Shown: in pieces, positions 8,107-17,079 of the stretch
How the letters are laid out: each line of letters starts with the position of its first letter
Position numbering within the stretch: the stretch's first letter is position 1
Assembly: GCF_003254475.1 (NCBI RefSeq)
Contig: NZ_QFYQ01000001.1
Span: 1,798,001 to 1,862,000, forward strand
DNA length: 64,000 nucleotides
Reading direction: 5' to 3'
From: Phenylobacterium soli
GTDB lineage: Bacteria > Pseudomonadota > Alphaproteobacteria > Caulobacterales > Caulobacteraceae
The notes under the pieces: model-generated
Told to the model about the DNA's origin: nothing
Database searches by the model: none
Seen by the model: the letters and a program-made list of their open reading frames with translations, nothing else
Translations under genes and position numbers: made by a program

Positions 8107-9282
8107 TCAGCGCGCCAGCTCGCGCATCGCCTTCTCCAGGCCTTCCAGGGTGAGCGGGAACATCCGGTCGTTGACCAGCTGCTTCATCACCCCGATGGAC
8201 GGGGTGTAGTCCCAGTGCCGTTCGGCGGTGGGGTTCAGCCAGACCATGTGCTCGTAGATCTGCGCCACGCGGTCCATCCAGACCGCGCCGGCTTCCTCGT
8301 TCCAATGCTCCACCGAGCCGCCCGGATAGGTGATCTCGTAGGGGCTCATGGTCGCGTCGCCCACGAAGATAACCTTGTAGTCGTGCGGGAACTTGTGGAG
8401 CACGTCCCAGGTGTTGATCTTCTCGGCGTGACGGCGGCGGTTGTCCTTCCACACGGCCTCGTAGAGGCAGTTGTGGAAGTAGTAGAACTCCATGTTCTTG
8501 AACTCGGACCGCGCGGCGCTGAACAGCTCCTCGCAGACCTTGATGTGGCTATCCATCGAGCCGCCGATGTCGAGGAACAGCAGGACGGAGATCTTGTTGC
8601 GCCGCTCCGGCCGCAGGTTGATGTCGAGATAGCCCTTCTCGGCCGTGCCCTTGATGGTGGCCGGCATGTCGAGCTCTTCGGCGCTGCCCTCGCGGACCCA
8701 CTTGCGCAGGCGACGCAGGGCGACCTTGATGTTCCGGGTGCCGAGCTCGACCTGGTCGTCGAGGTTCTTGTACTCGCGCTTATCCCAGACCTTGATGGCC
8801 TTGCCGTGGCGGCCCTTGTCCTGGCCGATGCGCACGCCCTCGGGATGATAGCCGTTGGCGCCGAACGGCGAGGTGCCGCCCGTACCGATCATCTTGTTGC
8901 CGCCCTCGTGGCGCTCCTTCTGCTCCTTGATGCGCTCGGCGAGCGCCTCCATGAGCTTGTCGAAGCCGCCCATCGCCTCGATCTGGGCCTTCTCCTCCTC
9001 GGTGAGGAACTTCTCGGAGATCTTGCGCAGCCACTCGGCCGGGATGTCGGCGGCGAGGCCCTCCTCCATCCGCTCCAGCCCCTTGAACACGTGGCCGAAG
9101 ACCTGGTCGAACTTGTCGATGTTCTTCTCGTCCTTCACCAGGGCGGCGCGGGACAGGTAGTAGAAGTCGTCCACCGAACGGTCGATCACCGCCTTGTCGA
9201 GTCCCTCCATCAGCATGAGGTACTCTTTCAGCGTCACGGGCACCTTGGCCTCGCGCAGCTCGGTGAAGAAGCGCATGAACAT
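8107..9282 (-). CDS. vWA domain protein, CoxE type
   Basis: This 391-residue protein of the VWA_CoxE family is thought to act with MoxR-type AAA+ ATPases in remodelling or metal-centre maturation of client enzymes. The N-terminal helical part (1-130) starts FFTELREAKVPVTLKEYL. The vWA domain begins near residue 228, and its metal-ion-dependent adhesion motif is DIGGSMDS at 238-245, where the canonical DxSxS reads DxGxS. A later VGDATMSPYE supplies another loop. A MoxR ATPase gene, usually adjacent, is absent on both sides in this window. An ATG two codons downstream (9276) is an alternative start. Confidence 0.85.
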   Translation of the reverse strand: MFMRFFTELREAKVPVTLKEYLMLMEGLDKAVIDRSVDDFYYLSRAALVKDEKNIDKFDQVFGHVFKGLERMEEGLAADIPAEWLRKISEKFLTEEEKAQIEAMGGFDKLMEALAERIKEQKERHEGGNKMIGTGGTSPFGANGYHPEGVRIGQDKGRHGKAIKVWDKREYKNLDDQVELGTRNIKVALRRLRKWVREGSAEELDMPATIKGTAEKGYLDINLRPERRNKISVLLFLDIGGSMDSHIKVCEELFSAARSEFKNMEFYYFHNCLYEAVWKDNRRRHAEKINTWDVLHKFPHDYKVIFVGDATMSPYEITYPGGSVEHWNEEAGAVWMDRVAQIYEHMVWLNPTAERHWDYTPSIGVMKQLVNDRMFPLTLEGLEKAMRELAR

Positions 9283-9371
9283 CGCGGGCTTGCCTCTCGG
9301 CGAACAATCGTTTGAACGCAGAGGATGGGGCCGCGGGTTCAGGAAGTCCAGAGCGGGAGAGGCCCTGCGGC

Positions 9372-9875
9372 CTAGCTGTCGCTGTCGCAGGTCTCCAGGG
9401 CGCGCAGCTTGCGCCAGACCGTCATGCGCGAGACGCCGAGCCGGCGGGCGATCTCCACGGGGCCGACGCCGGCCCGCTGCAGGGCCAGGATCTGCTGGGC
9501 CGGCGCGCGCGGCCGCCGGCGCGCCGGCTCGGGCGGCTCGAGGGCGGCGAGGGCGGCCAGCACGGCGCGCAGGGTCTCGCCCCGTTCGCCGCAGGTGGTG
9601 ACCGGCGGCTCGGCGGTGATCAGCGCCGCGCCGCGCGCGTCGAGCCGCTCGACCACCTCGAGGATGGCGCGAGGCGAGCGGCCGAGATGCTGCAGGCGCA
9701 GGGCGACCAGCTCGTCGCCCTGGCCGATGAAATCGAGGATGGAGGTCAGGGTCGGCCGGGCCTCGGGGGCGGCGTCCTCCTCGACGCGCACCACCTGGCA
9801 GCCCATGTCCCGCAGGGCGGCCGCGGCGTCGCTGTGATCCGTATCGCTCAGTCGAACGTAACCGATCCTCAGCAT
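9372..9875 (-). CDS. degenerate serine recombinase (resolvase/invertase-like) with C-terminal HTH
   Basis: This 167-residue protein has the resolvase N-terminal fold followed by a Hin-like helix-turn-helix (GVGPVEIARRLGVSRMTVWR, about residues 135-155). The start is placed at ATG 9875 because the fold begins MLRIGYVRLS, putting R8 and S10 at the exact positions of gamma-delta resolvase. The normally invariant DRLGR motif reads QHLGR at 62-66, so the catalytic Asp and the first Arg are lost. It is not accompanied by inverted repeats, transposase or phage genes. It may be an inactive, domesticated DNA-binding protein, but altered-activity recombinase is not excluded. Confidence 0.8.
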   Translation of the reverse strand: MLRIGYVRLSDTDHSDAAAALRDMGCQVVRVEEDAAPEARPTLTSILDFIGQGDELVALRLQHLGRSPRAILEVVERLDARGAALITAEPPVTTCGERGETLRAVLAALAALEPPEPARRRPRAPAQQILALQRAGVGPVEIARRLGVSRMTVWRKLRALETCDSDS

Positions 9876-9979
9876 CGCGAGCCCGCTCCTCGTCGCCGTT
9901 CCGGCGAAGGTCCCAAATGCGACGCGCGCGGCCAAGAGCCCGGCGCGTTAATTCGCCGCAATGTTCAACAGCGAGCGAT

Positions 9980-10555
9980 CTACACCTTGGCGGGATTGTG
10001 TTCGGCGCGCGTCTTTTCCTTCCCGGCGGGGAAAACGTCCGCAGCGCGGCGGCGCAGGATGAATTCGTGGTCGATCGTGCGGCCGACCTTGAACCCGTAT
10101 TCGCCGACCTTCTCGAAACCGTGGCGCAGGTAGAACCGCTGGGCGCCGTGGTTCTCGCTCCAGACGCCGATCCAGAGATCGCGGTAGTGGCGCTCCAGCC
10201 AGTCCATGGCCGCGCCGAACAGCTTCCCGCCGAGGCCCCGGTTCTGCCAGTCCTTGAGGAAGTAGAAGCGCTTCAGCTCGCCGCAGGTGTCGGTGACCTC
10301 GGGATGGGGCAGGCCGCAGGGGCCGACCTGGGCGTAGCCGATGACGTCCCCGTCCGCCTCCACCAGCCAGGCCGCCCGTCGCGGGTCGGCCAGGTCCTCG
10401 CGGGTGTGATCCACATCATAGGCTTCGGCCAGGAACACCTCGAGATCCTCCGGCGGATAAAGGTGCGCGAAGGTGTCGGCGAAGGTGCGCGCCCCGATCG
10501 CCGCCAAAGCTTCGGCGTCGCAGGTGGTTGCGCGGCGGAGGGTGGGTTCAGACAT
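9980..10555 (-). CDS. GNAT family N-acetyltransferase
   Basis: This 191-residue Acetyltransf_1-type protein starts with LRRATTCDAEALAAIGARTF. The acetyl-CoA loop is NRGLGGKLFGAAMDWLERHY around residues 113-132, and the last third reads FYLRHGFEKVGEYGFKVGRTIDHEFIL, typical of GNATs acting on small amines or peptides. It is divergent from the HDAC-like deacylase, with only 33 bases between start codons, so the two genes must share a promoter region and may act on related acetylated substrates. This functional link is inference. Confidence 0.85.
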   Translation of the reverse strand: MSEPTLRRATTCDAEALAAIGARTFADTFAHLYPPEDLEVFLAEAYDVDHTREDLADPRRAAWLVEADGDVIGYAQVGPCGLPHPEVTDTCGELKRFYFLKDWQNRGLGGKLFGAAMDWLERHYRDLWIGVWSENHGAQRFYLRHGFEKVGEYGFKVGRTIDHEFILRRRAADVFPAGKEKTRAEHNPAKV

Positions 10556-10588
10556 CGGGTGAGAGGCGTTTCTGCGTTAGGATAACTT

Positions 10589-11515
10589 ATGACCGTCGCG
10601 CTCTACACGCATTCCGACATGCTCGACCACCGCCCGGGCGAATGGCACCCGGAGCGGCCCGAGCGGCTGCGCGCGGTGATCGACGCCCTGCAGGACGCCT
10701 CGGACCTCGACCTCATGGTGCGCGACGCGCCGCTGGTCGAGGCGGCCGACCTCGCCCGGGTGCACCCGCAAGCCTATGTGGACGCCATCACCCGCGCCGC
10801 ACCGACCGAGGGCGTGCGGCAGCTCGATCCGGACACCTTCATGTCGGCGGGCAGCCTGAACGCGGCGCGGCGGGCGGCCGGCGGGGTGGTGCAGGCGGTG
10901 CGCGACGTGGCCGCCGGCAAGGCGGAGCGCGCCTTCTGCGCCGTGCGTCCGCCGGGCCACCACGCCGAGCCCGCCAAGCCCATGGGATTCTGCTTGTTCT
11001 CCAATGTCGCGGTGGCGGCCAAGGCGGCCCAGGCGGCGGGCCTGCAGCGCGTGGCCGTGGTCGACTTCGACATCCACCATGGCAACGGCACCCAGGCGGC
11101 CTTCGAGGGCGAGCCTGGCCTGTTCCTGGCCTCGATCCAGCAGTGGCCGATGTGGCCGGGCAGCGGCCATCCGGAGCATCCGACCGCCTCGAACATCGCC
11201 AACGCCGTGGTCTCGCCCGGCGCGCCGTCTGCCGAATGGCGCAAGAGCTTCGAGACCCTGATGCCGAAGCTGGAGCTGTTCCGGCCGGACCTGATCATCA
11301 TCTCCGCCGGCTTCGACGCCCACGTCCGCGACCCGATCGGCGAGGCCGGCCAGGCGCTGGAGGCCCACGACTTCGCCTGGGCCACTCGCGCAATCCTCGA
11401 GGTCGCGCGGCAATACGCCAAAGGTCGGGTTGTGTCCTCGCTTGAGGGCGGTTACGACCTTGAGGCACTGGGCTCTTCGGCGGTCGCGCACGTGAGGGCC
11501 CTTTCCGAGGGGTGA
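10589..11515 (+). CDS. histone deacetylase-like / acetylpolyamine amidohydrolase family protein
   Basis: This 308-residue zinc amidohydrolase of the arginase-deacetylase fold hydrolyses acetyl-amide bonds in polyamines, acetyl-lysine or related compounds. The catalytic His pair is H124-H125 (RPPGHHAEP). Zinc ligands are D161 and H163 (DFDIHHGNG) and D243 (SAGFDAH). The transition-state Tyr lies in SLEGGYDL close to the C-terminus. All key residues are present, so the enzyme should be active. Its sequence type is closest to class II HDAC-like bacterial proteins. It heads a same-strand run of genes through to the beta-lactamase and is divergent from a GNAT acetyltransferase. Confidence 0.9.
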   Translation: MTVALYTHSDMLDHRPGEWHPERPERLRAVIDALQDASDLDLMVRDAPLVEAADLARVHPQAYVDAITRAAPTEGVRQLDPDTFMSAGSLNAARRAAGGVVQAVRDVAAGKAERAFCAVRPPGHHAEPAKPMGFCLFSNVAVAAKAAQAAGLQRVAVVDFDIHHGNGTQAAFEGEPGLFLASIQQWPMWPGSGHPEHPTASNIANAVVSPGAPSAEWRKSFETLMPKLELFRPDLIIISAGFDAHVRDPIGEAGQALEAHDFAWATRAILEVARQYAKGRVVSSLEGGYDLEALGSSAVAHVRALSEG

Positions 11516-11562
11516 GGGTTGGGACCGGCCTGGGCGCGTCATGCCCGCGCCGCCCGGACGGA

Positions 11563-12183
11563 ATGGCCAGCGCATTGACCGCCGAGATTCCAGACCGTCC
11601 GAGCACACGCCGTCCCGGCGCGATCATCCTTGCCCGCCACGGCGAGCCGGCGCTGTCCCGCAAGGTGAAGCTCAACGCCCGCCAGTACCGCGACTTCTGG
11701 GCCAGGTACGAGGTGCTGGGTATCCTGCCGGGGCAGACCCCGCCGGAGAAGCTCGCCCGCTTCGTGGCCCGGGCCGGAACCCTGGTCTCCTCCACCCGCC
11801 TGCGCTCCATCGAGAGCGCCGCGGCCCTGGCAGGCGAGCGCCAGGTGATCCAGCACGAGGTGCTGATCGAGGCGCCCCTCCCGCCCCCGCCCTGGCCGGA
11901 CTGGATCAGGCTGTCGCCGAGCGTCTGGGGATTCCTGGCGCGGTTCTGGTGGTGGTTCTTCGACCATCATGATGGCCAGGAGACCCGGATCGACGCCGAG
12001 ACCCGGGCCGGGGACGCCGCCGATCTGCTGATCGGCTACGCCGAGCGGGGCGAGGACGTGGTGGTCCTGGCGCACGGCTTCTTCAATTTCATGATCGGCC
12101 GGGCGCTGCGCCGGCGCGGCTGGAAACTGACGTCGAGCGAAGGCTACAAATACTGGTCGACGCGCCGCTTCGAGCGCGCCTAG
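11563..12183 (+). CDS. histidine phosphatase superfamily protein
   Basis: This phosphoglycerate-mutase-like phosphatase has the nucleophile motif ILARHGEP near residue 20 and a second catalytic His in [16 protein letters not shown] in the C-terminal part. The middle section has a Pro-rich and Trp-rich stretch ([20 protein letters not shown]), unusual for the family, which may form a lid. ATG 11563 is preferred because the core begins shortly after it; GTG 11512, overlapping the upstream stop, would add 17 residues. The substrate is unknown. It lies 47 bases after the HDAC-like gene and 25 before xseB. Confidence 0.8.
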   Translation: MASALTAEIPDRPSTRRPGAIILARHGEPALSRKVKLNARQYRDFWARYEVLGILPGQTPPEKLARFVARAGTLVSSTRLRSIESAAALAGERQVIQHEVLIEAPLPPPPWPDWIRLSPSVWGFLARFWWWFFDHHDGQETRIDAETRAGDAADLLIGYAERGEDVVVLAHGFFNFMIGRALRRRGWKLTSSEGYKYWSTRRFERA

Positions 12184-12208
12184 TTAGGGTTCGAATCCGG
12201 AGGTCCCC

Positions 12209-12451
12209 ATGTCCGAGCCCGCCGACATCGCGAGCTTGAGCTTCGAGCAGGCGCTGGCCGAACTCGAACAGATCGTGGCGCGGCTGGAATCGGGCCAGGC
12301 GCCGCTTGATGACTCCATCCGGCTCTACGAGCGCGGCGCGGCCCTGAAGGCGCACTGCGAGCAGCGGCTCGAGGCGGCGAGGCTGCGCGTCGAGAAGATC
12401 GTGGTCGGAGCCGGCGGCCAGCCGGGAGTCGAGCCCGCCGAGTTCGGCTGA
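12209..12451 (+). CDS. xseB: exodeoxyribonuclease VII small subunit
   Basis: This 80-residue protein matches XseB throughout: [27 protein letters not shown], then [26 protein letters not shown]. XseB forms the helical bundles that sheathe the XseA catalytic chain of exonuclease VII, which degrades single-stranded DNA in repair. The xseA gene is not in the window. An AATCCGGAGG ribosome site precedes the ATG. Its TGA overlaps the ispA ATG by one base (TGATG), the common xseB-ispA-dxs arrangement of proteobacteria. Confidence 0.95.
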   Translation: MSEPADIASLSFEQALAELEQIVARLESGQAPLDDSIRLYERGAALKAHCEQRLEAARLRVEKIVVGAGGQPGVEPAEFG

Positions 12452-13332
12452 TGGCGGGGCTGGCGCAACGCGTGGCCGAGGCCGCCGACCTCGTGACGGT
12501 GGCCCTCGACGAGCTTCTCCCCCGCGGGGAGGGCCCGGAGGCGCGGCTGACAGAAGCGATGCGCTATGCGGCGCTCGGGCCCGGCAAGCGGCTGCGCACC
12601 TATTTCGCCCTCGAGACCGGCCGCATGTTCGAGCTGGACGACCGCTCGGTGCTGCGCGCGGCCTGCGCGCTGGAGTGCATCCACGCCTACAGCCTGGTGC
12701 ACGACGACCTGCCGTGCATGGACGACGACGATGTCCGCCGGGGCCGCCCGACCGTGCACAAGGCCTATGACGAGGCGACCGCGGTGCTGGCGGGCGACGC
12801 CCTGCAGACCGCCGCCTTCGAGATCCTCGCCCACCCCGACACCCACGCCGACGGCGCCATCCGGGCTGAGCTGGTGGCCAGGCTCGCCCAGGCCTCGGGC
12901 GCTCGGGGGATGGCCGGCGGCCAGATGATCGACATCCTCGGCGTGCGTGACGACCTTGGCGGGGTGGCGCGCATGCAGCGGCTGAAGACCGGCGCCCTGA
13001 TCGCCTGCGCCTTCGAGCTGCCGCTGGCCATGGCGCGGGCCAAGGACGGCGAGCGCCACGCCCTGCTGGCCTTCGCGCACGACCTGGGCCTCGCCTACCA
13101 GATCGTCGACGACCTGCTGGACGCCGAGGGCGACGCCGAGGAGCTGGGCAAGGCGGTCGGCAAGGACGCCGGCAAGGGCAAGGCCAATTTCGTCACCCTG
13201 CTCGGCGTCGAGGCGGCGCGCGAGCGCCTCGGCGTGCTCGCCGAGCAGACCAAGAGCCACCTCGAGCCGTTCGGCGAAAAGGCCGAATTTCTGAGGGCCA
13301 GTGTCGATTTCGTGCTAGAGCGCCGAAGTTAA
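12451..13332 (+). CDS. ispA: polyprenyl synthetase (farnesyl/geranyl diphosphate synthase)
   Basis: This 293-residue short-chain trans-prenyltransferase condenses isopentenyl diphosphate with allylic diphosphates. The first aspartate-rich motif is [10 protein letters not shown] at residues 85-94, and the second, YQIVDDLLD, lies near residue 212. The GKRLR substrate-binding motif is at 46-50. Length and position between xseB and dxs fit IspA, which supplies farnesyl diphosphate for ubiquinone, undecaprenyl phosphate and hopanoids. Translation is coupled to xseB by a one-base overlap. Product chain length cannot be fixed from sequence alone. Confidence 0.93.
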   Translation: MAGLAQRVAEAADLVTVALDELLPRGEGPEARLTEAMRYAALGPGKRLRTYFALETGRMFELDDRSVLRAACALECIHAYSLVHDDLPCMDDDDVRRGRPTVHKAYDEATAVLAGDALQTAAFEILAHPDTHADGAIRAELVARLAQASGARGMAGGQMIDILGVRDDLGGVARMQRLKTGALIACAFELPLAMARAKDGERHALLAFAHDLGLAYQIVDDLLDAEGDAEELGKAVGKDAGKGKANFVTLLGVEAARERLGVLAEQTKSHLEPFGEKAEFLRASVDFVLERRS

Positions 13333-13357
13333 GTCGCGAGTTCGTTTCAGTCCCGCC

Positions 13358-15277
13358 ATGCCTCCCGCAACGCCGCTTCTCGATACGGTCAAGTCGCCCG
13401 CCGACGTGCGCAGATTGGCCGAGAGCCAGCTCAAGCAGCTGGCCGACGAGGTTCGCCTGGAAACCATCGACGCGGTGTCGCAGACCGGCGGTCACCTGGG
13501 GGCGGGTCTGGGCGTCGTCGAGCTGACCGTGGCGCTGCACTATGTCTACGACACGCCGCGCGACATCCTGATCTGGGACGTCGGCCACCAGGCCTACCCG
13601 CACAAGATCGTCACCGGCCGGCGCGACCGGATCCGCACCCTGCGCCAGGCCGGTGGGCTCTCCGGCTTCACCAAGCGCACCGAAAGCGAATACGACCCGT
13701 TCGGCGCCGCCCACGCCTCGACCTCGATCTCCGCCGCGCTCGGCTTCTGCGCCGCCCGCGACCAGGAGGGCCGCGACAACAAGGTGGTGGCGGTGATCGG
13801 CGACGGCTCGATGAGCGCCGGCATGGCCTACGAGGCGATGAACAACGCCTGCGAGACCACCAAGCAGCTGACCGTCATCCTCAACGACAACGACATGTCG
13901 ATCGCCCCGCCCGTCGGCGGAATGAGCGCCTATCTCGCGCGCATGGTCTCGGGCGGCGGTTACCGCTCGATCCGCAACCTCGGCAAGGCGGTGACCAAGG
14001 TCTTCCCGCGCCCGCTGCAGGACGCCGCCCGCAAGGCCGAGGAGTTCGCCCGGGGCATGGTCACCGGCGGCACCTTCTTCGAGGAGCTGGGCTTCTACTA
14101 CGTGGGTCCGATCGACGGCCACGACATGGACGCCTTGGTCCACGTGCTGCAGAACGTCCGCGAGATCGACGACCGGCCGGTGCTGGTCCACGTGGTCACC
14201 CAGAAGGGCAAGGGCTACGCCCCGGCCGAGAACGCGGCCGACAAGTACCACGGCGTGGTCAAGTTCGACGTGGTCACCGGCAAGCAGGCCAAGCCCGCCC
14301 AGGCGACCGCCCCGCAGTACACCAAGGTGTTCGCCCAGGAGCTGATCAAGCACGCCGAGATCGACCCGAAGATCGTGGCGATCACGGCCGCCATGCCCTC
14401 CGGCACCGGGCTCGACCTGTTCGGGCAGCGCTTCCCCGACCGCACCTTCGACGTCGGCATCGCCGAACAGCACGCGGTGACCTTCGCGGCGGGCCTGGCG
14501 GCGGATGGGATGAAGCCGTTCTCGGCGATCTATTCGACCTTCCTGCAGCGCGGCTACGACCAGGTGGTCCACGACGTGGCGATCCAGAAACTGCCGGTGC
14601 GCTTCGCAATCGACCGGGCGGGCCTGGTCGGCGCCGACGGGGCGACCCACGCCGGCTCCTTCGACATCGGCTTCATGGGCGCCCTGCCGGACATGGTGGT
14701 GATGGCCGCCGCGGACGAGGCGGAGCTGGCGGCCATGGTGGCCACGGCCGTCGCCATCGACGACCGGCCCAGCGCCTTCCGCTATCCGCGCGGCGAGGGC
14801 GTCGGGGTGGAGATCCCGGCGCTGGCCAACCCGCTTGAGATCGGCAAGGGCCGCATCGTGCGCGAGGGGACGGCGGTGGCCATCCTGTCGTTCGGCACGC
14901 GCCTGGCCGAGAGCCTCAAGGCCGCCGACATGCTGGCGGCGCGGGGCCTTTCGGCGACCGTCGCCGACGCCCGCTTCGCCAAGCCGCTCGACATCGACCT
15001 CATCCTGCGGCTCGCCCGCGAACACGAGGCCCTGATCACGGTCGAAGAAGGCGCCATGGGCGGCTTCGGCGCCTTCGTCCTGCAGGAGCTCGCCCGCCAC
15101 GGCGCTCTCGACCGCGGACTGAAGGTGCGCACCCTGACCCTGCCGGACCTGTTCCAGGACCAGGACAAGCCCGAGGCCATGTACGCCCAGGCCGGCCTCG
15201 ACGCCGAGGGCATCGTGCGCGGGGCGCTGAGCGCGCTGGGCGTCGACAACGCCTCGGTCGCGGGCCGGCGGGCCTGA
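13358..15277 (+). CDS. dxs: 1-deoxy-D-xylulose-5-phosphate synthase
   Basis: This 639-residue thiamine-diphosphate enzyme carries out the first step of the MEP pathway, joining pyruvate and glyceraldehyde-3-phosphate. The TPP/Mg motif [17 protein letters not shown] lies near residues 148-164. The transketolase core contains [15 protein letters not shown], and the Dxs signature [15 protein letters not shown] follows around residue 420. Length is standard. It begins 25 bases after ispA, so the two isoprenoid genes are almost certainly co-transcribed, and it ends four bases before the beta-lactamase start. Confidence 0.96.
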   Translation: MPPATPLLDTVKSPADVRRLAESQLKQLADEVRLETIDAVSQTGGHLGAGLGVVELTVALHYVYDTPRDILIWDVGHQAYPHKIVTGRRDRIRTLRQAGGLSGFTKRTESEYDPFGAAHASTSISAALGFCAARDQEGRDNKVVAVIGDGSMSAGMAYEAMNNACETTKQLTVILNDNDMSIAPPVGGMSAYLARMVSGGGYRSIRNLGKAVTKVFPRPLQDAARKAEEFARGMVTGGTFFEELGFYYVGPIDGHDMDALVHVLQNVREIDDRPVLVHVVTQKGKGYAPAENAADKYHGVVKFDVVTGKQAKPAQATAPQYTKVFAQELIKHAEIDPKIVAITAAMPSGTGLDLFGQRFPDRTFDVGIAEQHAVTFAAGLAADGMKPFSAIYSTFLQRGYDQVVHDVAIQKLPVRFAIDRAGLVGADGATHAGSFDIGFMGALPDMVVMAAADEAELAAMVATAVAIDDRPSAFRYPRGEGVGVEIPALANPLEIGKGRIVREGTAVAILSFGTRLAESLKAADMLAARGLSATVADARFAKPLDIDLILRLAREHEALITVEEGAMGGFGAFVLQELARHGALDRGLKVRTLTLPDLFQDQDKPEAMYAQAGLDAEGIVRGALSALGVDNASVAGRRA

Positions 15278-15281
15278 CCTC

Positions 15282-16151
15282 GTGACCACGCGGCGGAGCG
15301 CCCTGACCCTGCTCGCCGCCGGGATCGCCGCCCCTGCCTTTGAGCCGGCGTTCGCCGCCACCCCCGACGCGACGGCGCGGATCCGCAAGCTCGAGACCGA
15401 CCTCGGCGGCCGGATCGGCGTCTCCGCGGTCGACACCGGATCGGGCCGGCGGCTCGGCTACCGGGCCGGCGAGCGGTTCCCGATGTGCAGCACCTTCAAG
15501 GCCCTGGCGGCGGCGGCGATCCTGCACCGGGTGGACACTGACTGCGACGCGCTCGACCGCCGCATCCTGATCCGCAAGAGCGACCCGAAGGGTTGGTCGC
15601 CGGTGACCGAGACGCACGTCGGCCAGGACATGACGCTGGAGGCGCTTTGCGCCGCCGCGGTCTGCTACAGCGACAACGGGGCCGGCAACCTCTTGCTCGG
15701 CGCGCTGGGCGGGCCGGCGGGCCTCACAGGCTATGTCCGCTCGCTCGGCGACAAGGTGACCCGGCTCGATCGCTGGGAGCTGGAGCTGAACCGCGTGCCG
15801 CCCGGCGATCCGCGCGACACCACCAGCCCCGCCGCCATGCAGGCGACCCTGGCCAAGGTGGCGCTGGGCAAGGCGCTGGCGCCCGCCTCGCGCGACAAGC
15901 TGGTCGGCTGGCTGGTGGCCAACACCACCGGCGACGACCGCCTGCGGGCCGGCGTTCCGAAAGCCTGGAAGGTGGGCGACAAGACCGGCACCGGTCCGGA
16001 TGGCGGCGGCGTCAACGACATCGCCGTGCTCTGGCCGCCGGGTCGCGCGCCGATCATGGCGGCGGTCTATACCGTGGGGTCGGCCAAGCCCGCCGCGGCC
16101 CGCAGCGCGGCCATCGCCGAAATCGGCCGGATCATCGCCGAGACGCTCTAG
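15282..16151 (+). CDS. bla: class A beta-lactamase with Tat-type signal
   Basis: This 289-residue periplasmic serine beta-lactamase has every class A element intact, and residue numbers happen to coincide with Ambler numbering: S70-T-F-K73, S130-D-N132, E166-L-E-L-N170 and K234-T-G. Cys69 precedes the active serine. The N-terminus MTTRRSALTLLAAGIAA with a following AFAA site looks like a twin-arginine signal peptide. Start is GTG. It lies four bases after dxs, so it probably rides on the isoprenoid operon. Base composition and codon use match neighbours and no mobile element is nearby, which argues for a resident chromosomal enzyme rather than recent acquisition. Spectrum cannot be predicted. 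Confidence 0.93.
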   Translation: MTTRRSALTLLAAGIAAPAFEPAFAATPDATARIRKLETDLGGRIGVSAVDTGSGRRLGYRAGERFPMCSTFKALAAAAILHRVDTDCDALDRRILIRKSDPKGWSPVTETHVGQDMTLEALCAAAVCYSDNGAGNLLLGALGGPAGLTGYVRSLGDKVTRLDRWELELNRVPPGDPRDTTSPAAMQATLAKVALGKALAPASRDKLVGWLVANTTGDDRLRAGVPKAWKVGDKTGTGPDGGGVNDIAVLWPPGRAPIMAAVYTVGSAKPAAARSAAIAEIGRIIAETL

Positions 16152-16161
16152 CCGCCTCGTC

Positions 16162-16995
16162 TCAGTAGCCGTCGTCCTCGTTCGGATAGCGGCCATAGCC
16201 GGGCGGCGGGGCGTACTGGCCGCCATACTGCGGATAGTAGCGGCGCAGGTATTCCTGGCGCTGATCCTCGGCGGCGCGGCGCTGATCGGCCAGCTGCTGC
16301 TCGCGTTGCTCGGCGAGCGCCTGCTGGCGTTGGGCTTCGCGCTGGGCCTCAGCCTCTTCCTCGCGGCGCTTGGTCTCGGCGGCGACGTGCTGGGCCTGAG
16401 CCTCGGCCGCCTCCTTCTGGGCCTTCACCAGGGCGAGCTGCTCGTCGGCAAGCTTCTGGGCGCGGGCGTCGGCGGCGGCGCGGGCCTCGGCCTCCTGCCT
16501 CGCCGCGAGGTTGGCGCGGTACTGGGCCGCCACCTGGGCGCCGCAGGTCCGAAGGTCGTTGATCGCCTGCTCGGAGCCCGCCAGGCGCGCGCTCATCGGC
16601 TCGTCAGCCAACCAAGCGATCAGCAGGGTCCCGCCCTTCCTGAGCGCGTTCAGCGTCTCGTCGCTGAGGGTCATCGCCCCGACCTTGGGATTCTCCAGGC
16701 GGAGCAGCAGGTTGGAGTAGGGCTTCCTGTCGATGTCGATGGCCAGGAAGGCGCGCTTGGGCATCTCGTCCTTGGCGAACTTGAGCTGGACCAACTGGCC
16801 ATCGGAGGCGAGCTCGACCTGGGCGGTCGCGCCGGACTTGCCGGTCAGCTCGATCTCGGTGTGGCAGCTGTCCTCGTCGGGCGAGACGATCCAGGCGTAG
16901 CCCTGCGGTTGTGTCTGGGCCGGCGTCGGCGCGGCGATGCCCGCGCTCGCCATCACGGCGGCGGCCAGGACGCCCGGCGCGATGTACCTGATCAC
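16162..16995 (-). CDS. exported hypothetical protein with C-terminal coiled coil
   Basis: This 277-residue protein begins with a cleavable signal peptide (MIRYIAPGVLAAAVMASAG, site near AAPTPA). Residues about 30-165 form a strand-rich domain with two cysteines (CHTEIELTGKSG and LRTCGAQ). Residues about 170-250 are an Ala/Glu/Gln/Arg-rich coiled coil, and the tail is Tyr/Gly/Pro-rich (YYPQYGGQYAPPPGYG), a composition that can be disordered or adhesive. I do not recognise the family. It probably acts in the periplasm or at the envelope. It converges on the beta-lactamase gene, ten bases apart. Confidence 0.8.
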   Translation of the reverse strand: MIRYIAPGVLAAAVMASAGIAAPTPAQTQPQGYAWIVSPDEDSCHTEIELTGKSGATAQVELASDGQLVQLKFAKDEMPKRAFLAIDIDRKPYSNLLLRLENPKVGAMTLSDETLNALRKGGTLLIAWLADEPMSARLAGSEQAINDLRTCGAQVAAQYRANLAARQEAEARAAADARAQKLADEQLALVKAQKEAAEAQAQHVAAETKRREEEAEAQREAQRQQALAEQREQQLADQRRAAEDQRQEYLRRYYPQYGGQYAPPPGYGRYPNEDDGY

Positions 16996-17079
16996 GGCGA
17001 AAACCCCTCAGCACCCCTCGAGGCTCAGACTAGGCCCGAGGGCACATGAACGGGAACTGACCGGAGTGTCGCGGGTGGC

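Noticed and set aside
9302-9317. Second SOS-like motif GAAC-N8-GAAC upstream of the vWA gene
   Set aside because: The spacer is eight bases, not the seven required by the LexA consensus, and the gene has no known link to DNA repair.
9372-9875. Resolvase-like gene as evidence for a prophage, integron or transposon
   Set aside because: No transposase, integrase, terminal repeats, tRNA or attachment site is near, composition matches neighbours, and the catalytic motif is degenerate.
13193-15436. Very long open frame opposite dxs, and similar long frames opposite emrB, cckA, EF-G-like and DUF885 genes
   Set aside because: They are antisense shadows caused by high GC at third codon positions. 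Their translations are low-complexity Arg/Ala/Gly/His-rich and resemble no protein family, while the sense frames match known families over full length.
15282-16151. Beta-lactamase as a recently acquired resistance gene
   Set aside because: It has host-like base composition, tight linkage to dxs and no mobile flank; a resident chromosomal enzyme is simpler.
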